Positions 14,675 through 24,375 of a stretch of 25,229 bases of DNA are shown here, in pieces. Made by a program: the position numbers and the translations under genes. Origin of the DNA: 73-13 sp035555435 (lineage in GTDB: Bacteria > Actinomycetota > Actinomycetes > Actinomycetales > Microbacteriaceae); contig DATMGN010000066.1 of assembly GCA_035555435.1 (NCBI GenBank), forward strand, positions 1 to 25,229, written 5' to 3'. Numbering within the stretch: the stretch's first letter is position 1; each line of letters opens with the position of its first letter. The notes beneath the pieces are model-generated. The model was not told the DNA's origin and did not search any database. It saw nothing but the letters and a program-made list of their open reading frames with translations.

Positions 14675-15130
14675 ATGGCCATGCAGCCTGCTGCGCGCGC
14701 GACGCGCGGCGACCGCGACATCCCGTCCAAGCGACGATCCGACGCCCTCATCGAGGAGATGTTTGAGCGTCAGCGCACGCCCGTGTCCGCGCTCCCCGAT
14801 CCGACGCCCCTCGTGCGCAACCTCGCGCGATGCGTCGTCGAGGTCATCGCGGGCGCCAGGGATGCCGAGCAGATCGCCCGCTGGCTCGAGCCCACCGTGT
14901 ACACGCAGCTCCTCACGCGGGTCGTCGTCGCGGCACGCGCCCGGCAGGCCAAGGGCGCGCGCGTCAGCGTGCCGACGATCTCGATGGGTTCGTGCCGGAT
15001 CGACTACCCGACCGACGACGCGATCGAGGCGGTCGCGATCGTGCACACGCCCGCTCGCGTGCGCGCCGTCGTCATGCGACTCGTCGGGATGGACGGTCGA
15101 TGGCGCGCGACCGAGCTCGCCGTGCTCTGA
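14675..15130 (+). CDS. Rv3235-family protein, function unknown
   Basis: 151 residues. The first 35 residues are charged and low in structure (PAARATRGDRDIPSKRRSD). The rest, from about PTPLVRNLARCVVEVIAGAR (43-62), follows the pattern of the small actinobacterial Rv3235 family: a helix with ARCVVEVIAGARDAEQIARWL, then YTQLLTRVVVAAR, and a C-terminal beta part ending in GRWRATELAVL. Members commonly sit next to secA, as here, but no activity is known to me. GGGGAGGA lies four bases before the ATG at 14675; a second ATG two codons later is an alternative. It is convergent with secA, 10 bp away. Confidence 0.82.
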   Translation: MAMQPAARATRGDRDIPSKRRSDALIEEMFERQRTPVSALPDPTPLVRNLARCVVEVIAGARDAEQIARWLEPTVYTQLLTRVVVAARARQAKGARVSVPTISMGSCRIDYPTDDAIEAVAIVHTPARVRAVVMRLVGMDGRWRATELAVL

Positions 15131-15140
15131 GACTCGAGAC

Positions 15141-17924
<2,784 letters not shown>

Positions 17925-17942
17925 GGATCAACTCCTCACGGT

Positions 17943-17956
17943 GGCGCTCCTGCGCC
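17943..17956. repeat. Short hairpin between hpf and secA
   Basis: GGCGC (17943-17947) and GCGCC (17952-17956) pair around a 4-base loop that reads AGGA on the transcribed strand. It lies in the 43-bp hpf-secA gap, 18 bp ahead of the secA start. It could modestly attenuate or stabilise the transcript; five base pairs are too few for a firm terminator call. Confidence 0.3.
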
Positions 17957-17967
17957 GATTCGGGAGT

Positions 17968-18645
17968 CTAGCGGCTCGCTCTCCTGCGTCCCTGTGCGGG
18001 CTCGGTCGCCGCGGCGTGCGCGTCGAGCGCGATGACACCGTACGCCCAGCCCTTCCGGCGGTAGACGACGCTCGGCCGGTCGGTCTCGGCATCGACGAAG
18101 AGGAAGAAGTCGTGGCCGACGAGCTCCATGTGGTCGACGGCGTCCTCCGCCGTCATCGTCGCCGCCGGGAAGAGCTTGCGCCGGATCACGACCGGCGACC
18201 AGTCCGGCTCGTCCTCGCTGTCGACGAGCGTCGTACCGGTGGCGACGGCCTGGAGCACGTCCGCACTCGCCGGCGTCACATCGACGACGCTGAAGCCGCC
18301 GGTCGACGCCTCGTGGAGCGAGACGGGGCGGTGGCGGCCGCGGTGCACCTTGCGCCGGTCCTTGCCCTGCCGGATGCGCTCGAGCAGGCGCCCGATCGCG
18401 AGGTCGAAGGCCGCGTACTTGTCGGAGGCGCTCGCCTCGGCGCGCACGAGCGGTCCGGGTCCGATGAGCGTCAGCTCGACGCGATCATCGCCCGGCGAGC
18501 CCTTCCCCGGCGCATGTCGCGTGACCTTCAACTCGAGGGCGATGGCCTTCGTGGCGAGCGCGGCGACCTTCGCGGACTTCTCCGACGCATAGGTGCGGAA
18601 CCGGTCCGTGATGTCGAGGCCCCTGGCGGTGATCGCGATTTCCAT
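17968..18645 (-). CDS. hpf: Ribosome hibernation-promoting factor, long form
   Basis: 225 residues. The N-terminal S30AE domain (about 1-105, starting MEIAITARGLDITDRFR) binds in the 30S decoding channel; the C-terminal dimerisation domain (about 160-218, VVIRRKLFPAATMTAEDAVDHMELVGHDFFLF in pieces 160-191) pairs two 70S ribosomes into 100S particles. This two-domain layout defines long HPF, which silences ribosomes in stationary phase or stress. The ATG at 18645 is chosen over an upstream ATG at 18660 because GGAGG lies six bases before it and the protein aligns from MEI. A good promoter lies upstream. Position just ahead of secA is shared with other actinobacteria. Confidence 0.96.
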   Translation of the reverse strand: MEIAITARGLDITDRFRTYASEKSAKVAALATKAIALELKVTRHAPGKGSPGDDRVELTLIGPGPLVRAEASASDKYAAFDLAIGRLLERIRQGKDRRKVHRGRHRPVSLHEASTGGFSVVDVTPASADVLQAVATGTTLVDSEDEPDWSPVVIRRKLFPAATMTAEDAVDHMELVGHDFFLFVDAETDRPSVVYRRKGWAYGVIALDAHAAATEPAQGRRRASR

Positions 18646-18701
18646 GGCTGACCTCCTCAAGCGCCCCGCCGGGAGATCCAGCGTTTCGCGCTGTGCTGGC
18701 C

Positions 18702-18730
18702 ACGGTAGACCCCGGACCTGGAAATGTCAC
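18702..18730 (-). promoter_or_regulatory. hpf promoter, housekeeping sigma type
   Basis: On the minus strand GTGACA (18730-18725) and TACCGT (18707-18702) are spaced by 17 bp, close to the TTGACA/TANNNT consensus. Transcription would start near 18695, giving a leader of about 50 nt with GGAGG. The leader opens with a 5-bp hairpin (arms at 18679-18683 and 18689-18693). Confidence 0.6.
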
Positions 18731-18737
18731 GGAGTGA

Positions 18738-19487
18738 TCACGGAACGCGGCGGAGTCGGCGCCGCAGACCGAGCGACGTGACCTTGCCCATCGCCTCCAG
18801 GATGATGCCGAACGTCATCTTCGAGGCGCCCGCGTCGCGTTCGGCGAAGACGATCGGCACTTCGGCGATGCGTCCGCCCGCATCCGCGACGCGCACCGTC
18901 ATCTCGATCTGGAAGTAGTAGCCGTGCGATCGCACCGCGGCGAGGTTGATCCCGCGCAGCGCGTCCGAGCGGTAGACGCGGTAGCCCGCGGTGAGGTCCG
19001 CGACGCGCAGGCGGAGGATCCAGCGCGCGTAGCCGTTGGCGGCACGGCTGAGCCGCTCACGACGCGCGGACCAGTCGACCGTGCGGCCGCCCGGGACCCA
19101 GCGCGAGCCGATGACGAGGTCGGGCCCGAATGCCTCGGACGCGAGCGCAAGCATCTCGGGCAGCGTCTCCGGCGGGTGCGAGCCGTCGGCGTCCATCTGG
19201 ACCACGTAGTGGTAGCCGCGTTCGAGCGCGACGGCATAGCCGGCGAGGTAGGCGCGGCCGAGGCCTTCCTTCGCGGCCCGGTGGAGCACCGACGTCCGGG
19301 GGTCGGCCTCGGCGATCCGCTCGGCGAGCGCGCCCGTCCCGTCCGGGCTCGCGTCGTCGATGACCAGGACATCGATCTCGGGGAGTGCGGCCCGGATCCG
19401 GGCGAGGAGGCGTGGCAGGCTCGCCGACTCGTTGTAGGTCGGCACGAGCACGACCGCATCCGCTCGGGGCGGTCGATCGGTCGGCAC
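18738..19487 (-). CDS. ppm: Polyprenol monophosphomannose synthase (dolichol-phosphate mannosyltransferase family)
   Basis: 249 residues, a GT2 transferase that moves mannose from GDP-mannose to polyprenyl phosphate at the inner membrane face, supplying lipid-linked mannose for lipoglycan synthesis or protein mannosylation. Seen: VVLVPTYNES (12-21), VLVIDDASPDGTG (40-52), KEGLGRAYLAGY (73-84), QMDADGSHPPE (97-107) with the metal-binding DAD, GSRWVPGG, and the C-terminal ADLTAGYRVYR and VPIVFAERDAGASKM segments. It lacks the fused N-acyltransferase half of mycobacterial Ppm1 and has no membrane anchor, so a partner protein may tether it. The GTG at 19487 lies 6 nt after TAGCAT with no ribosome site, suggesting its own leaderless transcript inside the run of same-strand genes. 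Confidence 0.92.
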   Translation of the reverse strand: MPTDRPPRADAVVLVPTYNESASLPRLLARIRAALPEIDVLVIDDASPDGTGALAERIAEADPRTSVLHRAAKEGLGRAYLAGYAVALERGYHYVVQMDADGSHPPETLPEMLALASEAFGPDLVIGSRWVPGGRTVDWSARRERLSRAANGYARWILRLRVADLTAGYRVYRSDALRGINLAAVRSHGYYFQIEMTVRVADAGGRIAEVPIVFAERDAGASKMTFGIILEAMGKVTSLGLRRRLRRVP

Positions 19488-19499
19488 CAGGCGATGCTA
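19488..19499 (-). promoter_or_regulatory. Leaderless-type -10 element of ppm
   Basis: TAGCAT (19499-19494) is followed by CGCCTG and then GTG at 19487. It lies in the 33-bp gap after comF. No ribosome site is present in the gap and no clear -35 was found. Confidence 0.58.
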
Positions 19500-19520
19500 C
19501 CGATGCGCACCCGGCTCGAT

Positions 19521-20189
19521 TCACAGCGGACGCGTGTTCGCACGCCGCCCGCGCTCGGGCGCGCACAGCGCGACCGCCGCGACGAGCTCGCCGCCCGCGG
19601 CGCGGATCGCGCCCGCACCCGCGGCGAGCGTCGCACCCGTCGTCGCGACGTCGTCGACGAGCACGAATCGCCGCCCTCGCAGGCGACCCCGCGCATGGAG
19701 GCGGTCGGCGCCGGCGATGCGCTCCGCGCGCCCGAGCGACTTCTGCGACGGCGCCGACCACCGTGCCGCGAGGACGCGCGAGCCAGGGACGCGGGCCGCG
19801 ATGAGGAGCTCCAGCACGGGGTCGAAGCCGCGACGGCGCAGGGCCGCCGGACGACTCGGCACCCACGCGGCCTCGACACCGGGAGCGCACCCGGCGAGCG
19901 CCGCCGCGAGTGCGGCGCGCAGCAGCGGGGCGAGTCGCCGGGCGGCGTCGATACGACCGTGGTCCTTGAGCGCGAGCAGCGCGCGCCCCGCGACCGAGTC
20001 ATAGTCGGCGGCGGCGACGACCGGCACGCCCGGGTCGACGTCGCAGCGCACGCCCACGGGGCGCTGCGCCGCGAGCCCCGCCGCGCACGCCGGGCAGATC
20101 GATCGATCTGGCGCGGCGCAGCCGAGGCACTCGATGGGCTGGACGACGGCCCAGGCGTCGAGGAGCGCACCGCGCACCAGCGCGATCAT
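19521..20189 (-). CDS. comF: ComF-family amidophosphoribosyltransferase-like protein
   Basis: 222 residues. The N-terminal zinc-finger-like part has two Cys pairs, C21xxC24 and C32xxC35. The phosphoribosyltransferase domain ends with the PRPP-binding motif VLVDDVATTGAT (176-187). ComF proteins are linked to DNA uptake in Bacillus and Haemophilus; in actinobacteria the role is unclear, and no other competence gene is here. I start at the ATG at 20189, which has GGAG four bases upstream; an in-frame ATG ten codons earlier (20219) is an alternative. M. tuberculosis has the same family (Rv3242c) next to secA/hpf and lpqB. A 16-bp palindrome lies inside the zinc-finger coding part. Confidence 0.9.
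   Translation of the reverse strand: MIALVRGALLDAWAVVQPIECLGCAAPDRSICPACAAGLAAQRPVGVRCDVDPGVPVVAAADYDSVAGRALLALKDHGRIDAARRLAPLLRAALAAALAGCAPGVEAAWVPSRPAALRRRGFDPVLELLIAARVPGSRVLAARWSAPSQKSLGRAERIAGADRLHARGRLRGRRFVLVDDVATTGATLAAGAGAIRAAGGELVAAVALCAPERGRRANTRPL
20095..20110. repeat. Perfect 16-bp palindrome inside comF
   Basis: CAGATCGATCGATCTG reads the same on both strands. It encodes part of the segment between the two Cys pairs (around DRSIC) and lies about 80 bp inside the gene. It may be coincidence or a protein binding site; three overlapping GATC sites are included. Confidence 0.4.
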
Positions 20190-20261
20190 CGGGCTCCGAC
20201 GGGGACCGGCTAGGGGCATGCGCCCAGCCTGGCGGCCACGGGGCGCACGTGAGTGCGAGGA

Positions 20262-20284
20262 CCCCGCGATTGTGGATCGCGGGG
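20262..20284 (-). terminator. Hairpin terminator after lpqB
   Basis: CCCCGCGAT (20262-20270) and ATCGCGGGG (20276-20284) form a perfect 9-bp stem with a 5-base loop, 23 bp beyond the lpqB stop at 20307. It is the strongest stem-loop noticed between genes in the window. No T-run follows, which is common for actinobacterial terminators. It separates mtrAB-lpqB from comF. Confidence 0.65.
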
Positions 20285-20306
20285 CACCACGCCTGGCTGT
20301 CAGGGC

Positions 20307-21977
20307 CTACTGCTGGACCCCGAGATAGAGCGCGGTGAAGCCGGCCTCGCTCCATCCGTCGTTGCCGCCCGGCGCGAGCACGATCCCCTCCGCAAGCGCA
20401 CGCACGCCCGACACGCCGCCGCGCCCGCCGACCGCGACCGCACCGGCGGGCAGCACCCCGAGCGACTCCCCCGGCCCGCCGATCCCGACGACGCGGGCCG
20501 TGCGCACCCCGGCGCTGTCCGCGACGACGACGAGGCTGCGATCGTTGACCCACGCGACCGACGCGATCGCCCCGGGGGCCGGCAGCTCAAGCGAAGGGTC
20601 GAGGCCCGTCGGCACCCCCTCGGAGCGGATGATGCCGAAGACGAGCAGGCGCGGGCCGGCGGGGCTCGTCAGCCCGACCGCGAGGCGCGTCGAATCCCGC
20701 GAGACGGCGAGGGAGACAATGCTCGCGTCCGGCGGCAGCGCCGCCTGACTGATCCCCGCCGCCGTGCCGCCCGGGTCGAACGCATCGAGCGGGGCGCCCG
20801 CTCCCGCCGACCAGGTCCAGCCGTACTCATCGACGCTCGGGGCGACGAGGCCCGGGCGGGAGTCGACGATCGTGACCGCGTCACCCGCCACCCGTCGCAC
20901 GCTGCCGTCGCCGGCGAGATAGGACGCCGCCGTCTGCCCCTGGTTCAGCGAGACCGCGCGAGCGCCGTCGCCCACGACCGCCGCCGAGATCCCGGGAATC
21001 GTCACGATCCCGTCCGGACCCGCGTGACCGAACTCGGTCGCGGTCCCCAGCAGCAGCGAGCCGCTCGGCTGCGGATCGATCACGGCGGCCTGCCCGCTCG
21101 ACTCGATCGCGAGCGGGACACCGTCGGCCGTGATCGTCGCATCCGCCACATCGAGCGTCGCGACGAGCTGCTGACGCATCCGGCCGAGCTCCGCCGGGGA
21201 GGCCGACGCGACCTCGGCGCTCAGATCGATCGAGGCGCGCCCGCCCGCGACGACGACCGGTCGGGTGCCGAGCGTCGTCCCCGTCGGAAAGTCCGTCACG
21301 ACCGCGTGCTTGAGCCAGTCGTCCGGGCCCGCGAGCAGCGCCGAGACGACGAGCCCCGGGGTGCTCTGACGCGCCGGGAACCAGCGCAGATCCGGGACGA
21401 GATAGCGGCCGCTCGGGTCGAAGAAGTAGAGCGCGTACGCGGCGAACACCTGGACGAAGGCCGTGTCCAGCAGCACGATCCCGTTCGGCGCCGAACTGAT
21501 GCGCCACTGGCCGTCGACCTGCTCAAAGGAGAACTCGATCATGCGATTCGCCGCCATCGTGCTCGCCCGGTAGCGCCCAGACGTATCGACCATCGCCGGG
21601 GTCGTGAACGAGTACTCGATGACCGGGCGGTCCTCCGGTGCGCCCTCCGACGACGACAGGATCGCGGGCCCCGAGCGGATGAGCACCCCAGCGTTCGGGT
21701 CCCAGGCGAGTGCCATGTCGGGCGTCAGGAACTGCCTCGCGACCGCGTAGTCCGACTGCGGCGCACGGACCGCCTGCATGAAGCCGCCCAGGATCGCGAT
21801 CGGGTCGGCATCCGCCGCCGGACCGTTCGGCGTGACGATGTACTCGGGGTCCACCTCGTCGACGGCGGGCCCCGCGATCACCGGTCCGCTCGTCGGAATC
21901 CCCCCGCAGCCCGCGAGCGCGAGCGCCGCGGCGATCGCGACCGCCAAGGCGCGCGTGGTGCGCAACATCGCGTTCAT
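20307..21977 (-). CDS. lpqB: Lipoprotein LpqB, partner of MtrAB
   Basis: 556 residues. The signal peptide (about 1-23) ends in the lipobox LALAGC with lipidated Cys24, so the protein is anchored outside the membrane. A GerMN-like domain (roughly 190-310; VVSALLAGPDDWLKHAV lies in it) is followed by a C-terminal beta-propeller-like region (about 330-556) with repeated strand motifs such as SIVSLAVSRDSTRLAVGL. In mycobacteria LpqB binds the sensor part of MtrB and tunes MtrA activity and cell division. The ATG at 21977 overlaps the mtrB stop as ATGA, so the two are translationally coupled, and GGGGGATG lies just upstream. Other in-frame starts upstream lie inside mtrB and are rejected. Confidence 0.95.
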   Translation of the reverse strand: MNAMLRTTRALAVAIAAALALAGCGGIPTSGPVIAGPAVDEVDPEYIVTPNGPAADADPIAILGGFMQAVRAPQSDYAVARQFLTPDMALAWDPNAGVLIRSGPAILSSSEGAPEDRPVIEYSFTTPAMVDTSGRYRASTMAANRMIEFSFEQVDGQWRISSAPNGIVLLDTAFVQVFAAYALYFFDPSGRYLVPDLRWFPARQSTPGLVVSALLAGPDDWLKHAVVTDFPTGTTLGTRPVVVAGGRASIDLSAEVASASPAELGRMRQQLVATLDVADATITADGVPLAIESSGQAAVIDPQPSGSLLLGTATEFGHAGPDGIVTIPGISAAVVGDGARAVSLNQGQTAASYLAGDGSVRRVAGDAVTIVDSRPGLVAPSVDEYGWTWSAGAGAPLDAFDPGGTAAGISQAALPPDASIVSLAVSRDSTRLAVGLTSPAGPRLLVFGIIRSEGVPTGLDPSLELPAPGAIASVAWVNDRSLVVVADSAGVRTARVVGIGGPGESLGVLPAGAVAVGGRGGVSGVRALAEGIVLAPGGNDGWSEAGFTALYLGVQQ

Positions 21978-23614
21978 CCGGCATCCCCCGCCCCCGCCGC
22001 AGCCGGCTCCGCCGACTCCAGCGGCAGCTCCGGCGGCAACGGCAACGGCGAACCGCCGAGCGAGATGCCGCGGCGACGCGGCACCGTGAGGCGGAAGCAG
22101 GAGCCCTGGCCGGGCGCGCTCCACGCCTCGAGCCAGCCGCCGTGCAGCGCCGCGTCCTCGAGTGAGATCGCGAGACCGAGGCCCGACCCGCCCGTCGTGC
22201 GCTGCCGCGACGGATCGGCGCGCCAGAAGCGGGCGAACACGCGATCCAGATCGCCCGCCGCGATGCCGACCCCGAAATCGCGCACCGCGATCGCCGCCGC
22301 GCCGGCATCCGAGTCGACCCACACCTCGATCGGGCGGCCCTCACCGTGGTCGATCGCATTGCCGATCAGGTTCGTCAGGATGCGGCGGATCCGACGCGCA
22401 TCGATCTCCGCCTCGAAATGACCCCCCTCGGCGATGACGACGAGCTCCGACCCGCGCTGATCCGCGAGCATCGTCATCCCCGCGACCGTGTCCTCCACGA
22501 GCCGTGCGACATTGACCCGGTCGTACTCCATCTCGACCGCGCCCGCATCGAAGCGCGACATCTCCAAAAGGTCGGCGAGCAGCTCCTCGAAGCGCAGGAT
22601 CTGTGTGTGCAGCAGTTCGACCGTGCGTGCCGTCTCCGGGTCGAAGCGGTCCGTGCGATCGCGCAGCACATCGCCCGCGAGCCGGATCGTCGTCAGCGGC
22701 GTGCGCAACTCGTGCGACACATCCGAGACGAATCGCTGCTGCACGCTCGACAGCTCCGCAAGCCGGGTGATCTGGCCGCGGAGGCTCTCTGCCATCCCGT
22801 TGAACGAGCGGGCGAGGGTCGCGAGGACGTCGTCGCCCCGCACCGGTAGGCGCACATCGAGGTCCCCCGCCGCGAGCCGGCGACTCGTCGCCGCCGCGAC
22901 CTCGACCGGGCCCACGACGAGCCGGACGACGAGGAACGCGACGACGCCGATCAGCACGATGAGCACGAGCCCCGCGCCCGCGAGCGCGAACTGGATCGTC
23001 GACAGCGTCTGCTGCGTGTCGCTGATGTCGTAGACGAGATACAGCTCGTAGCGCACCCCGCGGATCTCCACCGTCGAACCCGTCACGATCGCCGGTGCGA
23101 TCGTCCCGTCGGCGCGCGGCACCCCCGTCGACTGCGAGTAGATGCGCCCCTCCTCATCGGCGCCGACCGCGGCACGGATCGACTCCGAGACGACGACGTC
23201 GAGCACACCGAACTGCAGCGCGGGAGAGATCGCGTTCGCGAACTCCCCCGGCACGTTCTGACCCGGGGCCGGCAGCAGCGCGTAGGAGGTGCCCTCCGAG
23301 GTCGTCGCTGCCGCGTTCACGATCGCGCGCAGCCCCCCGTTGAGCACCGCGTCGATGTCGGGGTCGGCCTGACCCGCCGACACCTCGAACGATCGCTGAC
23401 CAGAGATCGTCGCGTTCTGACTCAGCGTCACGAGCTGTGTGCGGCGGGCGTCGAGCAGGCTCTGACGCACGCTCAGGTCGATCGCGACACCGACGCCGAC
23501 CGCCGCGATCGTCGACAGCAGGACGGTCATCGAGATCATGCGCAGCGCGAGCGACGAGCGCCAACCTCTACGGATACGCCGCCACCACGCCCGCGGATCC
23601 AGGAGGCGAGGCAT
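21974..23614 (-). CDS. mtrB: Sensor histidine kinase MtrB
   Basis: 546 residues. TM1 about 22-46, an extracytoplasmic sensor region of about 160 residues, TM2 about 208-231, HAMP (about 232-284, RLVVGPVEVAAATSRRLAAG in its first part), HisKA with SDVSHELRTPLT (297-308) and phospho-acceptor His301, then an HATPase domain with N-box NLIGNAIDHG (415-424), DFGVG (446-450) and GGSGLGLAI (475-483). MtrB phosphorylates MtrA and responds to envelope and osmotic conditions. The C-terminal tail after residue 520 is rich in Pro, Leu and Ala and lies beyond the kinase core. The ATG starts 9 bp after the mtrA stop, with GGGGAG inside the end of mtrA. Confidence 0.97.
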   Translation of the reverse strand: MPRLLDPRAWWRRIRRGWRSSLALRMISMTVLLSTIAAVGVGVAIDLSVRQSLLDARRTQLVTLSQNATISGQRSFEVSAGQADPDIDAVLNGGLRAIVNAAATTSEGTSYALLPAPGQNVPGEFANAISPALQFGVLDVVVSESIRAAVGADEEGRIYSQSTGVPRADGTIAPAIVTGSTVEIRGVRYELYLVYDISDTQQTLSTIQFALAGAGLVLIVLIGVVAFLVVRLVVGPVEVAAATSRRLAAGDLDVRLPVRGDDVLATLARSFNGMAESLRGQITRLAELSSVQQRFVSDVSHELRTPLTTIRLAGDVLRDRTDRFDPETARTVELLHTQILRFEELLADLLEMSRFDAGAVEMEYDRVNVARLVEDTVAGMTMLADQRGSELVVIAEGGHFEAEIDARRIRRILTNLIGNAIDHGEGRPIEVWVDSDAGAAAIAVRDFGVGIAAGDLDRVFARFWRADPSRQRTTGGSGLGLAISLEDAALHGGWLEAWSAPGQGSCFRLTVPRRRGISLGGSPLPLPPELPLESAEPAAAGAGDAG

Positions 23615-23623
23615 CTGGCCGGC

Positions 23624-24301
23624 TCAGCTCCCCGCGCGGTAGCCCACGCCGCGCACGGTCGTCACGAGCGTCGGGTTGTCGGGGTCCTCTTCGATCTTGG
23701 CGCGCAAGCGCTGGACGTGCACGTTGACGAGCCGAGTGTCCGCCTTGTACTGGTAGCCCCAGACCTGCTCCAGCAGCATCTCGCGCGTGAAGACCTGCTC
23801 GGGCTTGAGGGCGAGCGCGAGCAGCAGCTCGAACTCGAGCGGCGTCAGGTTGATGCGCTCGGTCCCGCGCCGCACCTCGTGCCCGATGACGTCGAGCTCG
23901 AGATCGCCGATTCGCACCACATCGCTCGACGGGCGGGTGACCGGGCGCAGCCGCGTGCGAATGCGGGCGACGAGCTCCTTCGTGTTGAACGGCTTCGCGA
24001 CATAGTCGTCGGCGCCGGCCTCCAGCCCAGCCACGACGTCGATCGTGTCGGTGCGCGCCGTCAGCATGATGATCGGAATGCCCGACTCCGCACGGATGCG
24101 CGCGCAGACCTCGACGCCGTCGAGACCCGGGAGCATGACGTCGAGCAGGATCAGGTCAGGACGCTCGGCATGGAACGCGTCGAGCGCCGCCGCGCCGTCG
24201 GCGCAGAACGCGACGTCGTAGTCTTCCGCGCGGAGGACGATCCCGATCATCTCCGCGAGTGCCGGGTCGTCGTCGACCACCAGGATGCGTGCGTTCACCA
24301 T
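23624..24301 (-). CDS. mtrA: Response regulator MtrA (OmpR family)
   Basis: 225 residues. Receiver domain about 4-117 with acidic pocket D10-D12, phospho-acceptor Asp54 in LILLDVMLPG, the switch Thr in IIMLTAR and the Lys in VAKPF; winged-helix DNA-binding domain about 130-222 with TPLEFELLLALALKPEQVFTR-type helices (in pieces) and RLVNVHVQRLRAKIEEDP. MtrA is an essential or near-essential regulator of cell-wall hydrolases and division in actinobacteria. The ATG at 24301 has GGCGAGG just upstream; a GTG at the next codon is also possible. TACGCT (minus strand, 24342-24337) is a possible -10. The frame is open further upstream but has no family similarity. First gene of mtrA-mtrB-lpqB. Confidence 0.97.
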   Translation of the reverse strand: MVNARILVVDDDPALAEMIGIVLRAEDYDVAFCADGAAALDAFHAERPDLILLDVMLPGLDGVEVCARIRAESGIPIIMLTARTDTIDVVAGLEAGADDYVAKPFNTKELVARIRTRLRPVTRPSSDVVRIGDLELDVIGHEVRRGTERINLTPLEFELLLALALKPEQVFTREMLLEQVWGYQYKADTRLVNVHVQRLRAKIEEDPDNPTLVTTVRGVGYRAGS

Positions 24302-24375
24302 GCCTCGCCGGACTCGTCGCTCAAGTTCGCACCAGCGTAGCCGAGTGGGGATGATGGGAGATGGAAAGGGGCCGA

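Noticed and set aside
20310..22322. A longer lpqB frame starting inside mtrB
   Set aside because: The signal peptide and lipobox fix the start at 21977, which overlaps the mtrB stop as ATGA.
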